Shown here piece after piece: positions 55,874 to 64,000 of a stretch of 64,000 nucleotides of DNA. The DNA is taken from positions 9,300,001-9,364,000 of the forward strand of contig CM056874.1 in the NCBI GenBank assembly GCA_029876055.1. The letters run 5' to 3'. Position 1 is the first letter of the stretch. Each line of letters starts with the position of its first letter. The notes beneath the pieces are model-generated. The model did not search any database. It had not been told where the DNA came from and saw only the letters and a program-made list of their open reading frames with translations. Source of the stretch: Madurella fahalii. Its lineage: Eukaryota > Ascomycota > Sordariomycetes > Sordariales. Position numbers and translations under genes: made by a program.

Positions 55874-56555
55874 GTTGGGGAAAACAGTCCCCAGAGGGCA
55901 GGGTCTCTCTGATCAGAGGGACACAGTTGCTAGGATGGTGCCCAGGGGCTGGAACTTGCCGTGGACCCATTTTTCTTTCACACCATAAGTAGGGCCGTCC
56001 TAGCCATTGCTCCTTAGACAGGAAAATCAATTCAGTACCTTTCTTCACACTTGTTGCTGTCAAAAGGATCAAGAAGCTGGATCCTGGATCTGCAAAACAC
56101 GAACCCGGATTAGTGTGATCCGGATTAGTGCGTCTCGGATAAGTGTGATCCGATCTCTCGGAGACCCGTTAACCCGGGTCTCCGTGGTCCAGGAAATTGG
56201 GAATAAGAAGGAGGCTCACCTCCGTTAGACAAGGAAAAAAAACAAGACATCCTCAATTTACATCTGAATTTCTATCCCAAGTTTAACTCCGAACGTTCAG
56301 AGGTGCTGTGCATCCGACAGTTGCAAGCTCAATTGACGAGCTCTCCCTGCGTGCAAAGCGATCTCCCTCTGATCAGAGGGAGCTCTATCTGCACATGTTG
56401 TTTTGACCTTGTTTAGGCTGCAGGGACCCGATTTGTGGTGGTGTCGCCTGGCCTGTCTTGTCTATCTTATCTGTCGGGCATTTGGCCGTCTTTGCCCTCC
56501 CCCTTGTTTTTGGTGGGTATGTGGGTGTAGATGTGTGTTTCTACACCATTTCATT
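55874..56555 (+). repeat. Dispersed repeat family R, copy 5, split by a solo LTR
   Basis: Two parts, 55874-56057 and 56320-56555, match the left and right parts of copy 4 (34123-34491). The left part starts GTTGGGGAAAACAGTCC and the right part ends near TTTCTACACCATTTCATT. This copy keeps a perfect palindrome CCCTCTGATCAGAGGG. It is inserted between gag and protease of the second Copia remnant. Confidence 0.75.
56058..56319 (+). mobile_element. Solo LTR inside repeat R copy 5, with 5-bp target duplication
   Basis: 262 bp, starts TGTCAAAAGGATC and ends GTGCATCCGACA. The host base string GTTGC occurs on both sides (56053-56057 and 56320-56324), and removing the insert restores the continuous text of copy 4. 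Its ends resemble those of LTR family T. Confidence 0.8.
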
Positions 56556-57397
56556 GTAGAGGCTTTTCTACTTCGGATTAGCGAGCTTCTTATAGGTTCT
56601 CTAACGTTCTTCGTCGGTAAGAGCCATTTCTAAGTACTTGGTAGAGCCTGTAATAGTAAGGTATAGGAGGTTATAATTTTTGGCTCTCTAGAAGTACTTC
56701 CCTTTTAGGTATAGACAGCTCTTTAGCTTATTACTACTGTTCCTTAAGCCGTTCCCGAAGTGTTTCCTAACTGCTTCGAGCCTTTAGAGTTGCCTATATT
56801 ACTCGGCAGCGTTGTTATAAAGTTTAGGTACGCCTTTCCCCTATACTAGTTCACTTCTTGGTAGATAAGTACCTGTAGGGCGAGTCCGAGATTGGTAATG
56901 TCATCTAAGTCGTATCCAAGAGTGTTGTTCTCGATAATCTCCTTGAGCCTACGACGTACCTAGTCAGGTGCAATGCGGTAAAATACGGCGATTAGGAACT
57001 TCTTAGCGGTATAGGTGCCTTTAATAACATTGAGGTTCTTGGCTGTAGCATGCTGGTATATATTGATCTAAGTGCCAATCTATTCCTCTAGCTTTACATC
57101 GCTCTTCTTAACTTGTTCGAGAACAGTATCGTACTCTGTTTACAGAGCCGTTTCTACGTTCGTAGCGGTTGGTACTGCAATCTTGTAGAGCGTACGAATA
57201 AACTTACGAGCACTGGATTTGCCATTCGTATTTAGGATGAGGTTTGCCGTATTAAAGAGCTGGGAATCTACCGTCTATATAATCCAGTTGACGATACCCT
57301 CGAGTGCAGAACGAGTTTGTATAAGCTTTATGAACTTCCGAGTATAGTCGGCGAGCTCCTGTATATAGAACTTCTCGATCTCTTGGTCCGTAGACAT

Positions 57398-58257
57398 ATC
57401 GGGAGGCTTGGGCTTCGTGCCTCTATGCTCTTTAGAGGTTTCCTCCTACAACTCCAACTAGGAAGTGTATCGCTAAGCTCGCATTTCCTGAAGGAGCTTT
57501 CTAGGCGCTAACAGGGTAGGAGCTTCAGGAAATTTGCTAAGGTCCTCTTCAACGTCGGTAGAGTCTGGGTCGACTAGTTTCTAGACATGAAGGCGCTGGG
57601 CAACCTGTTTGAGGAGCGTATACTATAGAGGCCAGTCGCCTCCGAGGTGCAGTTAGACGTACGCCGGTACCGTGAGTATCGGAATCTTCGAATCTATGAC
57701 GTACTTTCTTGAGCTCTCGAACTTGGCAGACGGGTTGCTGGGATTGTGAAGGACAAGGTAGAAAGAATTGAATCCTCTGACTTGCATAAGCGTCCTGTAA
57801 CGCGATTTCTGGCTGTGTACGGAACGGCTTGGAGCGCTGGGCTTATAACTGTTACGCGTACAGGAGCTCAGCAGAGGTCGTGGGAAGTGCGTGGAAAGGT
57901 TGAAGTCTCTGAAGATCTATCTACTTCAGTAGGATACTGAAGAACTGGCTTAAATACACAAAGGAAATGGTATGAGCGAGCTTACGTGATGAACTGCTGA
58001 GCTCGGCGGTGAGAGCCGAGCTCTACAAGTGCGGTTTCCAGTGCGACACGAACTGACTTAGATAGAGAGTCGTATAGAGTAATAGAAAGTAACAGAAAAA
58101 TAGCTAATAGCTAATAGGAACTGCCAAGTTGACTGCCGGTCAGTAAGATAGAGGATAAAGTGTAACCTAACTTTTTATAGGGACTGTAACTATTCCGTCC
58201 TATCCGCAAGCTTTTATTAGAGGAATAGAGTGCTTGTTAGCTTGCTTTTACTAGCTT
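57398..58257. other. 5' side of the second Copia remnant and intergenic DNA
   Basis: Probably includes the former 5' LTR of the Copia element, but I could not define its ends. The right 50 bases are the 3' flank of the NLR gene. Confidence 0.35.
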
Positions 58258-61200
58258 TCAACTCCAGGACAACGCTCTAGTAACCATCTCCGGCGAAAAC
58301 TCTCCCTCAATCATAGCAACCTCCCTATCACCAGACTTGAAGCCGACTAATATCGACGAAAATAGACCAGACCGTTTATCGTATGTATCGGGAAAGTAGT
58401 CCGATCTCGGTTTCCAGAGCAAGACCTCATGCTTCCTAGTCTCGGTTCCGGTCCCGGTCCCAGTCCCTGAGCCCGTCTTCGAACCGGAGTTCAACTCTCT
58501 CACATTCCCATTCCCGCAACCTTGAACCCGTCCCCCAGCACCCAACAAACTCAAATCCAACTTAATTTTCCCATCTCCACCCCCTCGCGCTCTCGCTACT
58601 AAACCTGTCTCTGAACCCCCTAAAGCTGGCGCAGATATGACCCTCCGCAACCCCATCTCATCATCCTCCTCTTGCCCGTGCCTGTCCTCAATCTCTTCCC
58701 CTTCCGCCGGAAACTGCGTCAAAAACGCCGCGACCTCCATCTCTCCAGACATAGCCGCCCATTCCGCTGGCGTCTTCCCGGCAAGTGCATCCCTAGTCGT
58801 AAGCGGCGCCCCATACCTTAACAATACCCGGATAGTCTGCATATTCCCCTGGCTCGCAGCACTATGCAGCGGAGTAACATTATTAAAATCCCCTCTCGCT
58901 GGGTCCGCACCAGCAGACAGAAGTAGGTCCATGATGTCAAGGTGGTGACGGATGGTGGCCGCGTGCACGGCAGTTCCGCCAAAACGGCTGCCAGGGCTAT
59001 TGAGGGCCTTTGTGAGGGCGAGAGGGTTATCATTGGGGAGAGAGGAGAGGAGGTGCGAGACCAGGCTGGTGAGGCCGAAGGAGGATGCGTAGTACAGGGG
59101 CGTGGCGTGCCGCGGGTACAAGTTCCACTTGAAGGGGGAGTCGGCGTTGAGGATTTGGATCCAGGACATGAACGTGGGCCGGGAGAAAGGAGAGAAGAAG
59201 GAAACTGAGAGGTTGTGGAGGGTGTCGTTGTTGGTATTTTGGGACGGGACGGGGGAGGATTGCTGTTCATGTTGCTGCGCGGAGCGGATATGGTATGACC
59301 AAGCAGTTGAGGCGTATCGGGCCAGGGGGTGTCTTTTGATCCGGTCGCAGTAGGCGGTATCGCTTTGGCAGGGCCCGTTTCGGAACTCGCCGAACTTGAG
59401 ATAGGTGAGACAGTCACGTGCGAGCTCGTCGTGTGCCTTGGAGGGATCGAGGGCGAATCGTGAGAGCACGGGGTGCTGCCTGATCGGGTTTGACAGGAGG
59501 TAATCACGGACAGAGAGGTGGGCCAAGCGCACATGGCCGTCTGTCGTGACGCTTATGAGGCTGTGTCCCAGGGCCATGAGATCCTGTGGGCTGCGCAGCC
59601 GGCTTTCATCGTCAATGCTGCTGGAGCCTGGCTCGATGGCGATCGCTTCCCACAGCTCTTCGAGTGTGAGCGGGAGGAAGGAAAAGGCCAGCCAGACAAG
59701 CAGCTTGCGGAAGAGGTCCTCGTCGGTTTCGGGTATTTGCAGTAGAATACGGTTGTATGTCTCGTCGAGGCCCTGGGGCAAGGAAGCGAGCGTTCGTCTG
59801 ACTTCTCGGATCGTACGAGCGCGTGCGATGCTATCGAGCTGACACTGCGCCCAACGGAACCTAGAGGTGGCCAACGGCGTTAGCAATAGTCCTGCGGTGT
59901 CCAGAAAGTATGACGTGACGCACATTCCCACGGACTTGGACTGCAGTGTTTGCGAGATGTCATCTCCAATCCCTGAATTTGGCCATGCAAGCCTGCGGTC
60001 CGATCGTAGTCTTCCATTAATGTAGAGGGAGATGTCACGGTCCATCTCCGTCACTTTGGCTTCAAGGCCAATTTGGACCGTTCTACATGGCAGTCGTTCC
60101 GATAATTGGACCTCACTTCTGCTTGTCACGAAGACTTTAACCCCTTCGGAACGAGTAAGAAGTGAGTCGAGAGCGTCAAGAAGCTCTTCTCTATCGTCAA
60201 GCTCGTCGATAGCGTCGATGAAAAGGAAAACATCATAGCGGTTGCACAAGTCAATAAGAGCGTTGATGATGATCTGTGTCTTGGGGCTCGCGGTCTTGGT
60301 CTCTTCACCGGGATTTGCGTGCTGGTATTCTTCAGATATCCCGCTGGGGACCTCTTCAATCTGGACACAAAGCTGGGCTAGTAGGGATCCGAGAATTGCG
60401 TTTGCCGTTTGAGGGCGTATTGTCCCGCTGCGTCGGAAATCGCAGTACGCGAAGGCGAAGGCTGTGGTAGGCTCGTATTGTTCGGCGAGTGTTTTGGCGA
60501 AGGTCTCGACGGCGTACGCGCTTTGATGAGAGGCGTCATGTTAGGAAGGTCTAGTCAGCCATGGAGTTCGGGCGAAGGGTAATACGTACAATAATATCGA
60601 CTTTCCCGATCCAGCTTTCAGTGCAACACATGTCAACAAGTGATATCCTGCGCCCTCCTTCGACAACATCAGCAGGGTCGGTTGCTACTTACGGGGGCCG
60701 TTCAACCAGCAGACTCGGTAGCAACCATGTTTCCATTCTAAAAACTCAGTACTCTGCGGCAGCCATTTGCTGGTGCCAGGCTGGTGCGCTTTGAGTGCAG
60801 CGCGGTGCGACTCCCATGGGGTTTCTGGAGAGATCCACTGGAGGAGCTGCCTCTTCCTTTCATCTCGTTCGGAAGTCATCAACTGATTCGTGGCTGCTTC
60901 TAGTTGTGCCAGAGTCCCATCGAGTCGAGCACTGAACGATATCGTGGCTCTCTCGATGTTCTGCAATGAGACGCTATAACGGTACAGATCGATTAGACCA
61001 TTCAGGGGTCATATGTAGAATCTGGATTTCTATAGCAGCCAGTGACACTTACGAGTTCTGAGATGCGATAGCAAGACTCAGCGAGCTTTTGCACCTCTCC
61101 AAGCGACGAATACACTCTTTTGTCTCCTGCTCACCTAGACCCCACGAGATCGAATGTTTCACAGCTCCCCATTTCGACTCGGCAATGGTCTCGACCGGAA

Positions 61201-61540
61201 CGCGCGAAAGCCTAGACTCCAGGGCGGCCAACTCGGACATTACCGCGTTGAGGGGCTCGTGGATAGCCTGGCAAAATCGCCGTGTGATCTCGTCTCCGTT
61301 GTCGGCGGGATAGTTTGTACCAGCCACACCGTTGCCGTCTGGCGCCGACGAGCGACGTCGATCTAGCGCAGACTGGATCGCCTCAGCAATGTCGCGCAAC
61401 GCCTGGACTTCTTCCGTGATTTGAATCAGAGACCAAGGCACTTTGCGCAGCCCAGCGCGGATTCGATTGCATAGTTCGAGAACGGTTCCTGATGCTTGAC
61501 AGACCCCAAAGACACCGGCAATGATGCTGATGGGGTCCAT
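58258..61540 (-). CDS. NLR-like protein: Helo-like N-terminus, NACHT NTPase, ankyrin repeats
   Basis: STAND-class receptor of the kind linked to fungal self/non-self recognition. Exons 61540-61053, 60973-60693, 60614-60590 and 60520-58258 join to 1019 codons (1018 residues). The N-terminal ~160 residues (MDPISIIAGVFGVCQASGTV) match the fungal Helo-like N domain. The NACHT domain starts with WLNGPPGSGKS (P-loop about residues 255-262) and has Walker B FLFIDAIDEL (about 363-372) and a VTSRSE sensor. The winged-helix region follows (LLVWLAFSFLPLTLEELW). About three ankyrin repeats follow (GGTAVHAATIRHHLDIMDLLL, VTPLHSAASQGNMQTIRVLL, KTPAEWAAMSGEMEVAAFL). A Gly/Ser/Thr-rich disordered tail ends the protein. 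The 25-nt exon 3 carries the second half of the P-loop. No damage is visible. The gene neighbours a HET-type gene, a common arrangement for incompatibility loci. Confidence 0.85.
60590..60614 (-). other. 25-nt microexon encoding most of the NACHT P-loop
   Basis: Bounded by an AAAG acceptor and a GTACGT donor. It supplies PGSGKSILF in phase between GGCCCCC of exon 2 and GCGTACGCC of exon 4. Without it the NACHT domain would have no Walker A motif. Confidence 0.6.
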
Positions 61541-62029
61541 TAATTCTCAGTATTGCGGAAGTTGGGATGGAATAGTTTATTGATGTCGGAAAAATGTGTA
61601 GTTATCGGAAGAGATGGGGTGGCGGCAGACTCCCAGTGTCGCCGCTAATTAGTAGTTTTCCTTACTGGTTTTCATGCTTGTCGGTTTGAAGGGAAGGAGG
61701 CTATGTTAGGCAGTGTTGGGCACTTTGGAATTGGGAATTGCATTGCCGGCCGAGGCAGCTGACCGGGAATCCCAAAAAGGAGGGAGCCTAATGGTCCCAC
61801 ACGCAACCGCACCCTCTCTGTGTAACCATAGTTGCTTTTATGCCTGTTATTGTCATTTTGAGCCGCCTGATGGACGAGTCGTAGGTATATGAGCAATGAT
61901 GCACACCGACTGTGAAGTTTAAGTACCTCTACCTTATTTCGATAGACAAAGGAAAAGAGATGAGACACCATCATGCCATCATCAGATTTGTCCACATTAG
62001 TGTGTACATGATTATCCCCTCCCAAATCA
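61541..62029. other. Intergenic between NLR and HET-type genes
   Basis: Promoter of the NLR gene and 3' flank of the HET-type gene. A minus-strand frame here is not supported by motifs. Confidence 0.4.
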
Positions 62030-64000
62030 TCACCGAAGCTCAAACACCATATTAGGCATCTTCTCGCCCCTATAACCCTTCTCCATAGAATTATTCTGCA
62101 GCGTGATGGCGTACCCATCCATCATCCCATCAATATAACACTCGCCCAAGAAGTCGTAGTAGTACTCCTTTTGGTACCTAGGAACAAAGTTGAATTCGGT
62201 TCCACTGCCCCTCCGCCGCAATCTCTTGTATCTCTTCCTAGCCCAACGGATGCAGTACCAGATCCGTCTGAGCAGGAGGACACACAGCATCGCCAGAAAT
62301 ACTACCCGCAATGCTCTCCTATATCTCGACAAGTTGCATGCCCTTCCCAGGGACTCTATCTCCATGTACTTCTGGAACCACGGCGGTACGCGCATCCACA
62401 GCCACGACCATACGTATGCCAATACTTTCGTCGGGAGGGCAGTGAAGTAGTCCAGACTTGGAAAACGCAGAGGGGTCCAAGGTATGGTTGGGGTTGTCTG
62501 ACGAAAGAAACTCTGGATCCTCAAGGCCGTCTTATGAAGCGTTGCATGAAGTATTTCCGACAGCTTGTCGTGGCCAAGTTGTAGCTGGCTAGGGAGACAT
62601 ACGCGGTCGATTGTCGCGTTGCTGAGGGTCTCAATGATCTTGTACTGCGGTGGTATGGCGACATAATCCGAGTGGTGTCTTTGCGGCGGCGACACCTGGT
62701 TTTCGTGCATAATAAATGCCCAGAAGGTTGAAATCAGATTTAGATGTAAGTGGCTCGGAAACCACAGTATCGGTAGATCCTCGAGGCAGTTGGCAACACA
62801 TCCACGCGTGACGCGGATTTTAGCCCACAGCAGCCCGAGCCAGGCCCAGACAGTACCGACTCCAAATCTGAACCATATCCACCCCGCTACCAACCGCCAG
62901 ATGGTCGTCAGAGACGTGGCAATCCAGTGCAGATACGAAATCCCGGGGACTCCCCAAGCACCGACACTCCAGACAGGGTATACCAGATTCCGGTACAAAA
63001 GCCGAAACATGCTTGAATCGACATAAAAAAGTTCCCAAGCCCACACGACGAGCTCAATCCACCACAGTCTCGATATCCGGCGCGAGGCGCGATGGAGAAC
63101 TCGCTGCAGCCAATACTGCCTCTTCCTCCGTCTCTTCAACGTCAGCCTCCACGCCTTCTGCACCTTGATCGCCGCCGGCTCAAGCAACCGATCACACTCG
63201 CGGGCCTCGTGGTCCATCATCTCCTTGGATTTTCTCACCCGCCGCAACACAACGGGCACACTACAGCCGTGCAGAATGCAAATCATATCACCCTTCCGAA
63301 TGGACCTCGCGTTCGTTGCCGACCCTGTCCCATCAACACGCGACCCCACGACTTGTTCCCTTCCTGACACGAGCCCCAGCTTCCCCAACGCCTTAGTCCG
63401 AATCATCCGCCGATTAACAACCACCTCTTGAACACGGCTACAAAACCCGGCGACAAAACTCTCGTACCTTTCCGGGTGACTGGTAATCGCCGACGTCTCG
63501 AGGTTGCGCACGCTCTGGCTCAGCCGCAGCGCCTCGGCGCAGCACAGCGGGTACGATAGCGGACAGCTGCTCCCGTTGGGGCCCCGATCGCCCACCAGCG
63601 TTCGCCACAGGGCATCCGGCGGCGGTTGGGTAATGTCTAGCCACCCCCCAAGGGTGAGCCATTCCTCGGGCACCACCGCGCCCAGCGCACCGGAGGTTAC
63701 CTTGTCCTTGATAAGGTCGATTCTGTCCAGTATGAATCCCGTGACGATGATGCTATGCACGGCGGGGGGACTATCCGGTTTTTGGTGATAGTCGAGGGTG
63801 GAGAAACTAGTAAACTTGAGTATCCTGTCGTTAACGTGGCTGCCGCCGGCAGCGTTATAGGGTGGCTTCCCGGGGGGACCGACAAAGGGGTCGCCGTTGC
63901 GCCGGTACAGGCCTAGCGTGCCGTCGTGTGATGTCATCTCGAAGGGCGCTGACGCGATGGTTGTCACCCATTTCGGCATGCCCATGGCGGTGCGCTTAGC
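62030..64000 (-). CDS. HET-domain (heterokaryon incompatibility) family protein, C-terminal part; 5' end outside window
   Basis: One frame is open from the window edge to a stop at 62030 (651 residues from the first Met in view, but the frame continues past it without a stop, so this is partial). It shows the C-terminal half typical of HET proteins: VTGFILDRIDLI, RYESFVAGFCSRV, RMIRTKALGKLGL, then KGDMICILHGCSVPVVLR, and finally YDFLGECYIDGMMDGYA near the C-terminus. The HET domain itself must lie upstream, off the window. In most family members the last two blocks are a few tens of residues apart; here about 350 residues intervene. That insert has a basic IQ-like segment (AIKVQKAWRLTLKRRRKR) and several Trp-rich hydrophobic stretches, possibly membrane segments. 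HET proteins trigger cell death on meeting unlike partners; the specific role here is unknown. Confidence 0.75.
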   Translation of the reverse strand, partial: AKRTAMGMPKWVTTIASAPFEMTSHDGTLGLYRRNGDPFVGPPGKPPYNAAGGSHVNDRILKFTSFSTLDYHQKPDSPPAVHSIIVTGFILDRIDLIKDKVTSGALGAVVPEEWLTLGGWLDITQPPPDALWRTLVGDRGPNGSSCPLSYPLCCAEALRLSQSVRNLETSAITSHPERYESFVAGFCSRVQEVVVNRRMIRTKALGKLGLVSGREQVVGSRVDGTGSATNARSIRKGDMICILHGCSVPVVLRRVRKSKEMMDHEARECDRLLEPAAIKVQKAWRLTLKRRRKRQYWLQRVLHRASRRISRLWWIELVVWAWELFYVDSSMFRLLYRNLVYPVWSVGAWGVPGISYLHWIATSLTTIWRLVAGWIWFRFGVGTVWAWLGLLWAKIRVTRGCVANCLEDLPILWFPSHLHLNLISTFWAFIMHENQVSPPQRHHSDYVAIPPQYKIIETLSNATIDRVCLPSQLQLGHDKLSEILHATLHKTALRIQSFFRQTTPTIPWTPLRFPSLDYFTALPTKVLAYVWSWLWMRVPPWFQKYMEIESLGRACNLSRYRRALRVVFLAMLCVLLLRRIWYCIRWARKRYKRLRRRGSGTEFNFVPRYQKEYYYDFLGECYIDGMMDGYAITLQNNSMEKGYRGEKMPNMVFELR

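Larger units (their letters stand above)
54490..57397 (-). pseudogene. Second Copia-type retrotransposon remnant (gag, protease, integrase), minus strand
   Basis: Gag starts at the ATG at 57397 (MSTDQEIEKFYIQELADYT) and runs to about 56560 with TAG interruptions. After the repeat-R insertion (55874-56555, itself holding a solo LTR) the frame resumes with the protease region (YLEPGSFVKAKPGDYIFIGS). It continues with the gag-preintegrase block (GYLGLEVLRELICHARNIK) and integrase text (RPFxRVQxDLFQFERAYNS, DNDTGTIALQGYTEYEL, EPNSGAERIGHEI). Reverse transcriptase is absent. Stops are again mainly TAG. No clear LTR pair was identified. Confidence 0.72.

Noticed and set aside
58637..59842. Plus-strand and alternate minus-strand frames within the NLR gene
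   Set aside because: Shadows of the NACHT-ankyrin reading frame; Ser/Pro-rich with no family motif.
1..64000. CRISPR arrays, bacterial operons, riboswitches
   Set aside because: No spaced direct repeats of CRISPR type; intron-rich genes and eukaryotic families make prokaryotic features inapplicable.

Overview
The window looks like chromosomal DNA of a filamentous ascomycete (Pezizomycotina). The evidence is short spliceosomal introns (about 50-80 nt, GTRNGT donors, CTAAC-type branch points), an AA9 polysaccharide monooxygenase, PTH11-like receptors, a NACHT-ankyrin protein next to a HET-type protein, and repeats with RIP-like C-to-T damage. I cannot name a species. All exon models were worked out by hand from frame continuity and splice signals.

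Left part (1-8.7 kb): the 3' end of a ricin-B-type lectin gene, a Ser/Thr-rich single-pass membrane protein, a five-exon AA9 LPMO, and AT-rich degraded repeat DNA. Cluster core (8.7-18.4 kb): short-chain dehydrogenase (-), GGPP synthase (-), bifunctional class II/class I diterpene cyclase of the CPS/KS type (-) and, divergently transcribed, a microsomal P450 (+). All four appear intact. The synthase should make GGPP, the cyclase should convert it through a copalyl-type diphosphate to a labdane-related diterpene, and the P450 and SDR would oxidise that product.

Middle (18.4-34.5 kb): minisatellites, a dead methionine-permease-like gene, unrecognised genes, a Fot1/pogo-type transposon with near-perfect ends but an open frame full of TAG codons, and copies of an unknown ~400-bp repeat. 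Right of that (36-47.2 kb) two PTH11-like receptor genes alternate with two further intact P450 genes. These P450s may be outlying members of the diterpenoid pathway or an independent set.

47.6-58 kb is a nested transposon graveyard: two more Fot1-like relics, two Copia-type retroelements, three solo-LTR-like insertions (one with a perfect and one with a near-perfect 5-bp duplication inside known elements, plus one with an imperfect duplication), inverted LTRs and a minisatellite. The right end (58.2-64 kb) has a fungal NLR (Helo-like N-terminus, NACHT, ankyrin repeats) whose P-loop is split onto a 25-nt exon, and the C-terminal part of a HET-type protein with a large insertion, cut by the window end.
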